From contig NZ_PEJS01000001.1 of assembly GCF_002750975.1 (NCBI RefSeq), positions 2,666,001 through 2,730,000 on the forward strand: a stretch of 64,000 bases of DNA, in the 5' to 3' direction. The notes beneath the pieces were generated by a model, which saw only the letters and a list, made by a program, of their open reading frames with translations, did no database searches and was not told where the DNA came from. Every line of letters starts with the position of its first letter. Within the stretch, counting starts at the first letter, position 1. The position numbers were made by a program, and so were the translations under genes. Below are positions 8,992 through 16,134 of the stretch, in pieces. The DNA is from Stenotrophomonas indicatrix (GTDB lineage: Bacteria; Pseudomonadota; Gammaproteobacteria; Xanthomonadales; Xanthomonadaceae).

Positions 8992-9020
8992 TTGCAGCCG
9001 GCACCGGCCAGCGCTATGCT
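8992..9020 (+). promoter_or_regulatory. Promoter of tRNA-Ala
   Basis: TTGCAG (8992-8997) and TATGCT (9015-9020) with a 17-base spacer, about 50 bases upstream of the mature tRNA. Confidence 0.7.
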
Positions 9021-9072
9021 AGGGTCGTCACGTGGCGCCAGCTCCGCTGCCCACGGGATGCAACACCCCCAT

Positions 9073-9148
<76 letters not shown>

Positions 9149-9153
9149 TATGA

Positions 9154-9192
9154 AAAACAGAAAGCCCCGGCACTGCCGGGGCTTTCTGTTTT
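9154..9192 (+). terminator. Terminator of tRNA-Ala
   Basis: An 18-bp perfect inverted repeat (AAAACAGAAAGCCCCGGC and its complement) with the loop ACT and a TTTT end, six bases past the CCA. Confidence 0.9.
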
Positions 9193-9264
9193 GCGCAGGG
9201 CGCAGAATAATGATGAAGATAGCGATCACGCCGTCGACCATCACTCATCACTGCGGAGAATTCC

Positions 9265-9699
9265 ATGAAGGGAATCATTGCAACTGTTGCCGTTTCGCTT
9301 CTGCTTGCTGGATGCTCGGCCACCCGCCCCATCTCGGCGGACGCGGCCAAGCCTGTACCAGCCAATCAGATCTTCGCCTACAACCAACCTGATGCGCGCG
9401 CCGGCACCGTGGTCGTCACCCGGGACATCGGTCTGTCAGGATCAAAGTGCCCCGTCGCCTTCTATGTCGATGGCAAGGTCGCGGCTCATGTGGACAACGG
9501 TCAGACGATGACGCTGCATGTCCCCTCCGGCAGCCACATCTTCGGTTCCGGCCCGGCAGGCAGCGGAGTATGTGGCGTGGTCAGCAGGACCGCGCACCTG
9601 CGGGAAGCGAGCTTTGACATCGTTGCCGGTGGCACCCTCAAGCTTCGCTTGGGCTTTACCCGGGATGGCACCTACCAGATTACCCCAACGGCGTTCTGA
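9265..9699 (+). CDS. Hypothetical lipoprotein
   Basis: A 144-residue protein with a lipoprotein signal (MKGIIATVAVSLLLAGC; lipobox LAGC) and a mature beta-rich domain with two cysteines (SGSKCPVAFYVDG and GVCGVVSRTAH). The hydrophobic/polar spacing suggests a small beta-sandwich similar to other short periplasmic lipoproteins, but I do not recognise a named family. GGAG lies six bases before the ATG. It is probably anchored in the envelope; the role is unknown. Confidence 0.8.
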   Translation: MKGIIATVAVSLLLAGCSATRPISADAAKPVPANQIFAYNQPDARAGTVVVTRDIGLSGSKCPVAFYVDGKVAAHVDNGQTMTLHVPSGSHIFGSGPAGSGVCGVVSRTAHLREASFDIVAGGTLKLRLGFTRDGTYQITPTAF

Positions 9700-9736
9700 G
9701 CGGTCATCGCCAACGCGGCGTCAGCTTGACAGCCGC

Positions 9737-9910
9737 TCAGGCCGGGTCCTGCCCGCCGTCCTTGCGCATGGGCGCGCGCGAATGTGCATCGCGCACCTTC
9801 TGGTCCTGCTGGCCGGGACGCTGCTTGGCCACTTCATCCTGCTGCCGGTCCTGCCGACTCTCCTGCACACCTTCGCGTGCGTGGGAGGGCTTCTTGTCAT
9901 GTTCGCTCAT
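9737..9910 (-). CDS. Small hydrophilic protein
   Basis: A 57-residue frame beginning MSEHDKKPSHAREG, almost wholly charged or polar (Gln, Arg, Lys, Asp) with no hydrophobic core, so it is probably disordered. Support is the Shine-Dalgarno GGAG six bases before ATG 9910 and a composition unlike random GC-rich antisense sequence. No function is recognised. A frame extension to 10027 exists but looks like noise. Confidence 0.5.
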   Translation of the reverse strand: MSEHDKKPSHAREGVQESRQDRQQDEVAKQRPGQQDQKVRDAHSRAPMRKDGGQDPA

Positions 9911-10127
9911 GCATCGCTCCGACGGCGCCGGCAACAGGCCAGCGTGACGCAGACACGCTAGCGGCGACTGCGTGATGTGACGGTCAGCTGCCTGCGAACA
10001 GCGCGTGCAGCCATCACACCCCGGCAATTACCGCCACCCGCTCAACATCTACCAGATCCAGATACGCGCCGCCAATCAGCTGCGTTTCGCCCAGTAGGCC
10101 AACGAACGGCGTGCGTTAGAAGAAGGG

Positions 10128-10151
10128 AGGCACCGGAATGTTCCGGTGCCT
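10128..10151 (-). terminator. Terminator of MDR oxidoreductase gene
   Basis: A perfect 11-bp inverted repeat AGGCACCGGAA / TTCCGGTGCCT with a two-base loop, 17 bases past the oxidoreductase stop. On the minus strand a pyrimidine-rich CCTTCTTCT tract follows. Confidence 0.65.
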
Positions 10152-10167
10152 TCAATGAAGCGATCGC

Positions 10168-11187
10168 TCAATCCAGCTTCACCACCAGCTTGCCGAAGTT
10201 GCGCCCCTGCAGCAGGCCGAAGAAGGCTTCGGGTGCATTCTCCAGACCCTGCACGACGTCTTCGCGGTACTTGATGCGCCCATCGCGCAGCCACTGCGGC
10301 ATGTCGCGCTCGAATTCCGGCCACAGATGCTTGAAGTCATGCACGATGAAGCCACGCACGGTCAGGCGCTGGCGCAGGATCTGGCTGAACAGCGCTGGCA
10401 GCCGGTCCGGTCCAGGCTGCGCGACGCCGCGGGCGTTGTAGGTGGCGATGGTGCCGCACACCGGAATGCGCGCGAAATCATTGAGCAGCGGCAGCACGGC
10501 ATCGAGCACATGCCCACCCACGTTCTCGAAGTACACGTCGATGCCATCCGGCACGGCAGCGCTCAGCTGTTCGGCAAAACCAGAGGCGCGATGGTCCAGC
10601 GCCACGTCCACGCCCAGTGTTTCCAGATAGGCACGCTTGGCCTCACCGCCGGCGATAGCAACCACCCGCGCGCCCTGCAGCTTTGCCAACTGGGCCACGG
10701 TGGCGCCGACCGGTCCACTGGCAGCGGCCACCACCAGGGTCTCGCCGGGTTGCAGCTTGCCGATTTCGATCAGGCTGGAGTACGCGGTGAACCCCGGCAT
10801 GCCGTACACGCCCAACGCTGTGCTCAGCGGCAGCCCGGCCGGATCCAGGTGCCGGCTGATCGCATCACCCGCCACCACGGCATGCGTCTGCCAGCCACCG
10901 GGGGCCAGCACCAGCTCGCCCACCGCCAGGCCGGGCGCCTGCGACTGCAGCACCTCGGCCACGGTCTGGCCCTCCATCACCGCATCCACTGCCACCGGCG
11001 GTGCGTACGACGGGCCATCGTCCATGCGTCCGCGCATGTACGGATCCAACGACAGGTAGCGGTTGCGCAGCAGCACCTGGCCCGGGGCCAATGCCGGCAG
11101 CGGCACCTGTTCGAGGAGGAAATTGGCGGCGACCGGCGCACCTTGGGGGCGCGAGGCAAGCACGATGCGGGTGGTTGAATCGGACAT
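10168..11187 (-). CDS. NADP-dependent oxidoreductase (MDR, leukotriene B4 dehydrogenase-like)
   Basis: A 339-residue zinc-independent medium-chain dehydrogenase/reductase. It starts MSDSTTRIVLASRPQGAPVA. It contains LRNRYLSLDPYMRGRMDD, which is typical of the prostaglandin reductase/curcumin reductase branch, and the cofactor-binding turn AAASGPVGATVAQLAK. These enzymes reduce the alkene of alpha,beta-unsaturated ketones and aldehydes with NADPH. ATG 11187 is chosen at the start of homology; the frame extends far upstream without support. It is a monocistronic gene in the cytoplasm, and the substrate is not known. Confidence 0.92.
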   Translation of the reverse strand: MSDSTTRIVLASRPQGAPVAANFLLEQVPLPALAPGQVLLRNRYLSLDPYMRGRMDDGPSYAPPVAVDAVMEGQTVAEVLQSQAPGLAVGELVLAPGGWQTHAVVAGDAISRHLDPAGLPLSTALGVYGMPGFTAYSSLIEIGKLQPGETLVVAAASGPVGATVAQLAKLQGARVVAIAGGEAKRAYLETLGVDVALDHRASGFAEQLSAAVPDGIDVYFENVGGHVLDAVLPLLNDFARIPVCGTIATYNARGVAQPGPDRLPALFSQILRQRLTVRGFIVHDFKHLWPEFERDMPQWLRDGRIKYREDVVQGLENAPEAFFGLLQGRNFGKLVVKLD

Positions 11188-11456
11188 GTCCAATGGCTCT
11201 GCTGCGGGCAGCGTCGGGAGAGGAACCGCGACAGTACGCCGCGCCCTGCCCTCGTGGGTGCCATGAAAACAGCGTTCCATCGGTGCCTTCCCCACTCCGC
11301 CGCTGCATCGCTTGCCCCGTCGCCTTTGGCGCCAGCGACGGGCCGCTGTTTTCCGCGTCCGGCATTCCCGGTCAGGCCGGCTCAACGCAGGATCAACCAC
11401 TTGCAGGTACTTCCGCTGGCCGCAGACACCAATGTGAAGGTTTTTTTCCAAAACGC
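11188..11456. other. Intergenic stretch without gene
   Basis: The space between the divergently placed oxidoreductase start and the tRNA-Phe promoter. It holds a T-run at 11441-11447 just upstream of the tRNA promoter. The open frames across it have no ribosome sites or recognisable sequence. It presumably contains the oxidoreductase promoter, which I could not define. Confidence 0.5.
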
Positions 11457-11485
11457 TTGCCGAACCTGTCCTACGTCCGTAATAT
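11457..11485 (+). promoter_or_regulatory. Promoter of the tRNA-Phe pair
   Basis: TTGCCG (11457-11462) and TAATAT (11480-11485) with a 17-base spacer, followed by the GC-rich discriminator GCGCGTCC that is typical of stringently controlled stable-RNA promoters. A T-run lies upstream of the -35. Confidence 0.8.
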
Positions 11486-11524
11486 GCGCGTCCTCGGCAG
11501 CGACATCGCTGCAACGAAACAAGT

Positions 11525-11600
11525 GGCCGAGTAGCTCAGTTGGTAGAGCAGGGGATTGAAAATCCCCGTGTCGGCGGTTCGATTCCGTCCTCGGCCACCA
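11525..11600 (+). tRNA. tRNA-Phe(GAA), first copy
   Basis: A 76-base cloverleaf with encoded CCA. Acceptor GGCCGAG/CTCGGCC, anticodon stem GGGGA/TCCCC with loop TTGAAAA (anticodon GAA), and T arm GGCGG-TTCGATT-CCGTC. Identical to the copy at 11643. Confidence 0.97.
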
Positions 11601-11606
11601 CTTTCG

Positions 11607-11636
11607 AAGACCTGCAGAAATGCGGGTCTTTTTTTT
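11607..11636 (+). terminator. Terminator after first tRNA-Phe
   Basis: AAGACCTGC / GCGGGTCTT hairpin (one G-U pair) with an AGAAAT loop and a run of eight T. If it works, the second tRNA depends on readthrough or its own promoter. Confidence 0.85.
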
Positions 11637-11642
11637 CTACAT

Positions 11643-11718
11643 GGCCGAGTAGCTCAGTTGGTAGAGCAGGGGATTGAAAATCCCCGTGTCGGCGGTTCGA
11701 TTCCGTCCTCGGCCACCA
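11643..11718 (+). tRNA. tRNA-Phe(GAA), second copy
   Basis: The same sequence as the first copy, starting 118 bases later. The 3' flank is also duplicated, so the unit copied was tRNA plus terminator. No separate promoter is visible in the 42-base gap. Confidence 0.97.
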
Positions 11719-11723
11719 TGTTC

Positions 11724-11753
11724 AAAGACCTGCAGAAATGCAGGTCTTTTTTT
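11724..11753 (+). terminator. Terminator after second tRNA-Phe
   Basis: Perfect hairpin AAAGACCTGC / GCAGGTCTTT with loop AGAAAT and a seven-T tail. It is a copy of the terminator at 11607 with the G-U pair restored to A-U. Confidence 0.9.
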
Positions 11754-11891
11754 GTCCGTGACGTTCCGTCCACGCACGACATGGATCGCGCCGCACCGAT
11801 CCTGCACGGATGCGGCACGAGGGTTGACGAAACATTCACACCTCCGCGTGCTTCGCAACCTACGCTCCAGACTCCTGCCCGGAGCCGACCA

Positions 11892-12443
11892 ATGCGCTTG
11901 CACCCTGCCCTGCTCGCCTGCCTGCTGCTTTTCGCCGCACCGGCACTCGCTGCCGAGCCCGTGCGCGCGGTCAGCGAACTGGACATCGATCGCTATGCCG
12001 GCCAGTGGCACGAGATCGCACATCTGCCGGTGTCGTTCCAGAAGCAGTGCGTGGGCGAGATCACTGCCAACTACGGGCTGCGCCGCGATGGCCGGATCAG
12101 CGTCACCAACGCCTGCCGCAAGGCCGATGGCGAGCGGATTGTCGCCGAGGGTGTGGCGCGGCCCGTTGCGGGGCAGCCCGGCCAGCTGCAGGTACGCTTC
12201 GTTCCCGACTGGCTGAGCTGGGTGCCTCTGGTCTGGGCCGACTACTGGGTGATCGCGCTGGACCCGGACTACCAGTGGGCAATGGTCGGTGAGCCCGGCC
12301 GCAGGTATCTGTGGATCCTCGCGCGCCTGCCGGAGATGGACCGCGCCCTGTTCGACCAGCTCAAGGCGAAGGCGCAAGCGATGGGCTACGACCTGGCGCC
12401 GCTGCGTCTGATGGCGCCCGTGCGCGACGCGCCCGCCGACTGA
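11892..12443 (+). CDS. Lipocalin family protein (Blc-like)
   Basis: A 183-residue protein with a cleavable signal peptide (MRLHPALLACLLLFAAPALA) and a bacterial lipocalin domain. The first conserved region is RYAGQWHEIAHLP (G37-x-W39), then AVxVTNACRKADG-type strands, and the third region is YLWILARLPEMD. E. coli Blc is a lipoprotein that binds lysophospholipids; here the signal region ends without a clear lipobox, so a soluble periplasmic form is likely. Binding of lipids or other hydrophobic ligands at the envelope is inferred from the family. ATG 11892 has only a distant GGAG (11881). Confidence 0.92.
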   Translation: MRLHPALLACLLLFAAPALAAEPVRAVSELDIDRYAGQWHEIAHLPVSFQKQCVGEITANYGLRRDGRISVTNACRKADGERIVAEGVARPVAGQPGQLQVRFVPDWLSWVPLVWADYWVIALDPDYQWAMVGEPGRRYLWILARLPEMDRALFDQLKAKAQAMGYDLAPLRLMAPVRDAPAD

Positions 12444-12606
12444 GCCGCCGCCCAACCGGCGCACGCAACGTCCGCAATCCAGCATCGCGCACGCCTCCCG
12501 TGCATCTTCACACGCTACCCTCTGTGGCCGGTCGCCGCGGGCGACCCTTTCCACCATACGCCGTAGTATGCTTATCCCACGCACCGCCTTCAGAGGACCT
12601 GCGCCC

Positions 12607-13083
12607 ATGTTCCACCGCTTCCGTACCGTCTTGATCGTCCTGTGCACCCTGGCCCTGGTCGCTTGCGGCGATGGCATCGTCAAGCGTGTTTCGGAACCGG
12701 CCGCGAGCCTGCAGCAGCTGACCGTGCAGGCCAATGGTGACTGGACTGTCGCTCTGCGCCTGCAGAACTACAGTTCGATGCCGATGAGTTTCGACGACGT
12801 CGCACTGACCCTGACCATCGGCGACACCGAGGCCGGCCCGCTGTCGGCCAAGCCGGGTATCTCCATCGGCGGCGTCTCTGCCGATGTCATCAACGTCAAC
12901 TTCAAGCCCAGCCCGGCCGCGCGCCTGGTGATCGCCGACGCACTGGCCAGCAACCGCACCCTCGCCTACAGCCTGAAGGGCACGGTGTCGGCCACGCCGC
13001 AGGAAAAGAAGCAGCGCACCTTCGATATCAACAGCCGCAGCACGCTCAACCAGGCCCCGGGCCTGCCCGGCGTGCTGCGCTGA
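12607..13083 (+). CDS. LEA type 2 family lipoprotein
   Basis: A 158-residue protein with a lipoprotein signal (FHRFRTVLIVLCTLALVAC; lipobox LVAC) and a single beta-sandwich of the LEA14/WHy type: SEPAASLQQLTVQANG, then WTVALRLQNYSSMPMSFDDV and a closing strand pair. The pattern LxNYSxMPMxF is typical of the family. In plants the fold is linked to desiccation tolerance; bacterial members are periplasmic lipoproteins of unclear role. GAGG lies about a dozen bases before ATG 12607. Confidence 0.85.
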   Translation: MFHRFRTVLIVLCTLALVACGDGIVKRVSEPAASLQQLTVQANGDWTVALRLQNYSSMPMSFDDVALTLTIGDTEAGPLSAKPGISIGGVSADVINVNFKPSPAARLVIADALASNRTLAYSLKGTVSATPQEKKQRTFDINSRSTLNQAPGLPGVLR

Positions 13084-13148
13084 TCTCCGCTTTCCGCCGC
13101 GACGCATCGCGCCGCTCCCCCTGTTACTGATCAAATCGAGACGCACCG

Positions 13149-14939
13149 ATGAGCAGCTACACCGCCCCGCTTTCCGACCTTCGTTTCGGCCTGCACGATG
13201 TGCTGAAGGTCGAGCCGCTGTTCGCCCGTCTTGGCTTCACCGACGCCACCGCCGATGTCGTCGATGCCGTGCTGGAAGAAGCCGGCCGCTTCAGCGCCAG
13301 CGTGCTGGCCCCGCTCAACAGCGTGGGCGACGAGATCGGCTGCGTGCTCGACCAGGCCAGCGGCGAAGTGACCACGCCACCCGGCTTCAAGCAGGCCTAC
13401 GACCAGTTCGTCGACGGCGGCTGGACCGGCCTGACCGCATCGCCGGAACTGGGCGGCCAGGGCCTGCCGCACACGCTGGGCGTGCCGCTCAATGAAATGA
13501 TCAACGCCGCCAACCTGGCCTGGGGCAACTTCCCGCTGCTGTCGCACGGCGCCATCGAAGCACTGAAGCAGCATGGCGAAGCCTGGCAGCACGAGGCCTT
13601 CCTGAAGCCGCTGATCGAGGGCCGCTGGACCGGCACCATGTGCCTGACCGAGCCGCATTGCGGCACCGACCTGGGCCTGCTCAAGACCAAGGCCGAGCCG
13701 AACGCCGATGGCAGCTATTCGATCACCGGCACCAAGATCTTCATCACCGCCGGCGAGCACGACCTGACCGGCAACATCGTGCACCTGGTGCTGGCCAAGC
13801 TGCCCGATGCTCCCCCGGGCGCCAAGGGCATCTCGCTGTTCGTCACCCCGAAGTTCAAGGTCGACCGCGACGGCAACGTCGGTGAGCGCAACGCGCTGCG
13901 CTGCGGCTCGATCGAGCACAAGATGGGCATCAAGGGCTCGGTCACCTGCGTGATGAATTTCGATGGCGCCCAGGGCTACCTGGTCGGCCAGCCGCACAAG
14001 GGCCTGCAGGCGATGTTCACCATGATGAACACTGCTCGCCTGGGTGTCGGCCTGCAGGGCATCGGCCTGTCCGAGCGCGCCTACCAGAACGCGCTGAAGT
14101 ACAGCCGTGAGCGCCTGCAGTCGCGTTCGCTCAGCGGCGCCAAGTTCCCGGACAAGCCGGCCGACCCGATCCTGGTGCATCCGGACGTGCGCCGCATGTT
14201 GCTGACCATCAAGTCGCTGGTGGAAGGCAGCCGCCTGCTGGCCCTGCATGCGGCCACCCTGATCGACGTCGCCCACCATGCGGAAGATGCCGGTGAACGC
14301 GAGCGCTCTGACACCCTGGTGAGCTTCCTGACCCCGATCTCCAAGGCCTGCCAGACCGAATGGGGCATCGAGAACACCTACAACGCCCTGCAGTGCTTCG
14401 GCGGCCACGGCTACATCCGCGAGCACGGCATGGAACAGCTGGCCCGCGATGCCCGCATCACCACCTTGTATGAAGGCACCACCGGCATCCAGGCGCTGGA
14501 CCTGATCGGCCGCAAGACCGCGTCCAGCCAGGGCGCTGGCCTGAAGCTGATGCTGGCCGAGATCGAGGCGTTCGCCAAGGCGAATGAAGGCAACGAGAGC
14601 CTGGCCGAGTTCATCGGCCCGCTGCGCGCCAAGGCCGCCGAATGGGGCAAGCTGACGATGGACGTGCTGCAGCGTTCGGCCGCCAATCCGGACGAACTGG
14701 GCGCAGCGAGCTACGACTACCTGTTCTATTCGGGTTATGTGGTGCTGGCCTACTGGTGGGCCCGCAGCGTTGCCGCCGCCGATGCCAGCGCACACGGTGC
14801 GGCGTTTGCCCAAGGCAAGCGCGAGACCGCGCGCTTCTACTTCGCCCGCGTGCTGCCGCGCACCCTCAGCCACGCCGCCGCCATCCAGGCGGGCGCCGCA
14901 CCGCTGATGGCAATGGACGACGAACGCTTCGGCGCCTGA
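13149..14939 (+). CDS. Acyl-CoA dehydrogenase family protein (large, C-terminal domain type)
   Basis: A 596-residue FAD enzyme of the DmdC/AcdA-like branch, longer than classical acyl-CoA dehydrogenases (about 390) because of extra N- and C-terminal domains. FAD and substrate motifs are visible: MCLTEPHCGTDLG, then ITGTKIFITAGEHD, and NALQCFGGHGYIREHGMEQLARDARI. The probable catalytic Glu442 is in YEGTTGIQALDL. It should oxidise an acyl-CoA to the 2-enoyl-CoA in beta-oxidation or a related route and pass electrons to ETF. It is monocistronic as far as can be seen. Confidence 0.95.
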   Translation: MSSYTAPLSDLRFGLHDVLKVEPLFARLGFTDATADVVDAVLEEAGRFSASVLAPLNSVGDEIGCVLDQASGEVTTPPGFKQAYDQFVDGGWTGLTASPELGGQGLPHTLGVPLNEMINAANLAWGNFPLLSHGAIEALKQHGEAWQHEAFLKPLIEGRWTGTMCLTEPHCGTDLGLLKTKAEPNADGSYSITGTKIFITAGEHDLTGNIVHLVLAKLPDAPPGAKGISLFVTPKFKVDRDGNVGERNALRCGSIEHKMGIKGSVTCVMNFDGAQGYLVGQPHKGLQAMFTMMNTARLGVGLQGIGLSERAYQNALKYSRERLQSRSLSGAKFPDKPADPILVHPDVRRMLLTIKSLVEGSRLLALHAATLIDVAHHAEDAGERERSDTLVSFLTPISKACQTEWGIENTYNALQCFGGHGYIREHGMEQLARDARITTLYEGTTGIQALDLIGRKTASSQGAGLKLMLAEIEAFAKANEGNESLAEFIGPLRAKAAEWGKLTMDVLQRSAANPDELGAASYDYLFYSGYVVLAYWWARSVAAADASAHGAAFAQGKRETARFYFARVLPRTLSHAAAIQAGAAPLMAMDDERFGA

Positions 14940-14953
14940 GCCGGGCCGCAGCC

Positions 14954-14988
14954 GGCACCCGGCACCCGGCACCCGGCACCCGGCACCC
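14954..14988. repeat. Tandem GGCACCC heptamer array, five units
   Basis: Five perfect copies of the 7-bp unit GGCACCC directly after the acyl-CoA dehydrogenase stop. The copy number is likely to vary among strains through slippage. It is too short and spacer-less to be a CRISPR array. Confidence 0.9.
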
Positions 14989-14991
14989 ACG

Positions 14992-15014
14992 GTAGTGCCG
15001 GCCGCTGGCCGGCA
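14992..15014 (+). repeat. SMAG (GTAG-headed REP palindrome)
   Basis: GTAG followed by TGCCGGCC-GCT-GGCCGGCA, a perfect 8-bp stem with a three-base loop. The GTAG head plus a GC-rich palindrome is the hallmark of SMAG elements of S. maltophilia. Confidence 0.85.
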
Positions 15015-15059
15015 ACCGCAACAGCTGGAGCAACAGCAACAGCTGGTTTCCTGCGGGAT

Positions 15060-15161
15060 GGCGGGGTGGGTCCAATTGCGGGGGACGCTGCAAGTACGTC
15101 CATGTAAGCTCGGTCGCCGCATCCATGCGGCTCACGCCCCCGCAACCGGCCCCACCCCGCC
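15060..15161. repeat. Long imperfect inverted repeat with internal hairpin
   Basis: The arms 15060-15084 (begins GGCGGGGTGGG) and 15137-15161 (ends CCCACCCCGCC) pair at 22 of 25 positions. The 52-base centre holds a second hairpin CCGCAT-CC-ATGCGG (15117-15130). It is non-coding and lies in a repeat-dense gap. I believe similar units occur many times in Stenotrophomonas and Xanthomonas intergenic DNA, but could not check. Confidence 0.75.
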
Positions 15162-15176
15162 TTCGACAATTTCCCG

Positions 15177-15199
15177 GTAGATCCACACCAAGCGTGGAT
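15177..15199 (+). repeat. SMAG variant (GTAGATCCAC type)
   Basis: GTAG followed by ATCCAC-ACCAAGC-GTGGAT. The loop has diverged from the GCCATGC form seen near 18.1 kb, so this copy is partly degraded. Confidence 0.75.
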
Positions 15200-15229
15200 G
15201 GAAACCACCCGTAATGCCTCTGGAGAAAA

Positions 15230-15251
15230 GCCCCCTTTTGTTAAAGGGGGC
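15230..15251 (-). terminator. Terminator-like hairpin
   Basis: GCCCCCTTT-TGTT-AAAGGGGGC, a perfect 9-bp stem. On the minus strand it is followed by TTTTCT, so it could terminate leftward transcription into the repeat region; there is no obvious gene for it to serve. Confidence 0.5.
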
Positions 15252-15287
15252 GCGCCGACAGGCGCGGGGAATAGGAAGAATGCGCGG

Positions 15288-15350
15288 ACCTGAATCATTG
15301 CGATTTGGGTATCGCCCTCCGGGCGATACCCAAATCGCAATGATTCAGGT
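15288..15350. repeat. Perfect 30-bp inverted repeat with 3-base loop
   Basis: Arm 15288-15317 (begins ACCTGAATCATTGCG, ends GGTATCGCCC), loop TCC, and arm 15321-15350 as its exact complement. It ends 16 bases before the HNH gene ATG, and the last base of the arm begins TATAAG (15350-15355), a possible -10 hexamer. It is much longer than a terminator needs and lacks a U-tract on the plus strand. There is no sign of coding. Confidence 0.9.
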
Positions 15351-15366
15351 ATAAGCTGTTTTCCCG

Positions 15367-16032
15367 ATGGAGACAGACACTACACGCTTGGGTCTGATCG
15401 AAGCCGGAGCTCCGTTTTCTGCTCCGGGCGCCGAAGCATCGCCCAACGCCACGACGCTGCATCGCCCCGGCACGGTCCGGTTGCTCTCACTGGATGGTCA
15501 TGGCCGGGTCCTGGATTGGATCACCTGGCAGGACGCCGCCTGCCTCTACGCCCGCGATGCCGTCGCCTGGACCCTCGGCGATCCCTGCCTGCACATCCAC
15601 GGTGGGACCAATCGTCGCAGTGGCATGCAGAGCGGAATGGACCTGCACCCGATCATCGCCGCGCGCGGCCATGCCCGCTCGCGTGCATTGGACCCGACAC
15701 CGAACCTGACCAACCCGGCCCTGTTCGCCCGCGATGCCCATCTCTGTCTTTACTGTGGACAGCAGTTCGGACGCCCGACTCTGACCCGCGACCACGTCAT
15801 GCCCTTGTCCAAAGGCGGCCTGGATACCTGGGAAAACGTAGTCACCGCCTGCTTCCACTGCAATTCGCGCAAGAGCGACCGCACCCCGCAACAGGCCGGC
15901 ATGCCGCTGCTGGCGGTGCCGTACCGGCCGAGCTGGATCGAGCACCTGATCCTGTCCAACCGCAACATCCTGGCCGACCAGATGGCGTTCCTGAGGGCCC
16001 AGCTGCCCAAGCGTTCCAAGCTCTGCACCTGA
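15367..16032 (+). CDS. HNH endonuclease domain protein
   Basis: A 221-residue protein whose C-terminal half is an HNH module with two CxxC zinc knuckles: CLYCGQQF, then LTRDHVMPLSKGGLDTWENV, then ACFHCNSRKSDRTP. The RDHV His would be the general base. The N-terminal half (VRLLSLDGHGRVLDWITWQD) resembles the small beta domain found before HNH modules of this conserved type. It is not next to a methylase or recombinase, so a restriction role is unlikely; DNA repair or processing is possible. It starts right after the 30-bp perfect inverted repeat, without a clear ribosome site. Confidence 0.88.
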   Translation: METDTTRLGLIEAGAPFSAPGAEASPNATTLHRPGTVRLLSLDGHGRVLDWITWQDAACLYARDAVAWTLGDPCLHIHGGTNRRSGMQSGMDLHPIIAARGHARSRALDPTPNLTNPALFARDAHLCLYCGQQFGRPTLTRDHVMPLSKGGLDTWENVVTACFHCNSRKSDRTPQQAGMPLLAVPYRPSWIEHLILSNRNILADQMAFLRAQLPKRSKLCT

Positions 16033-16134
16033 ACATCGGGGAATGCAACCCTCACCGTCCTGTCACGGGCGGCGGCGTTTGCTTGCCCCACCCCCGTTTG
16101 AGGGCGAAAATGGGCGTTCAGAACAAGTGCGAAC

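Noticed and set aside
14954..14988. GGCACCC x5 considered as a CRISPR or functional iteron
   Set aside because: Units are seven bases and directly adjacent with no spacers, no cas genes and no replication gene nearby; a simple slippage repeat.
15367..16032. HNH protein considered as part of a restriction system or mobile intron
   Set aside because: No methyltransferase, recombinase, reverse transcriptase or intron boundaries nearby; the gene sits in a stable housekeeping context beside dxs.
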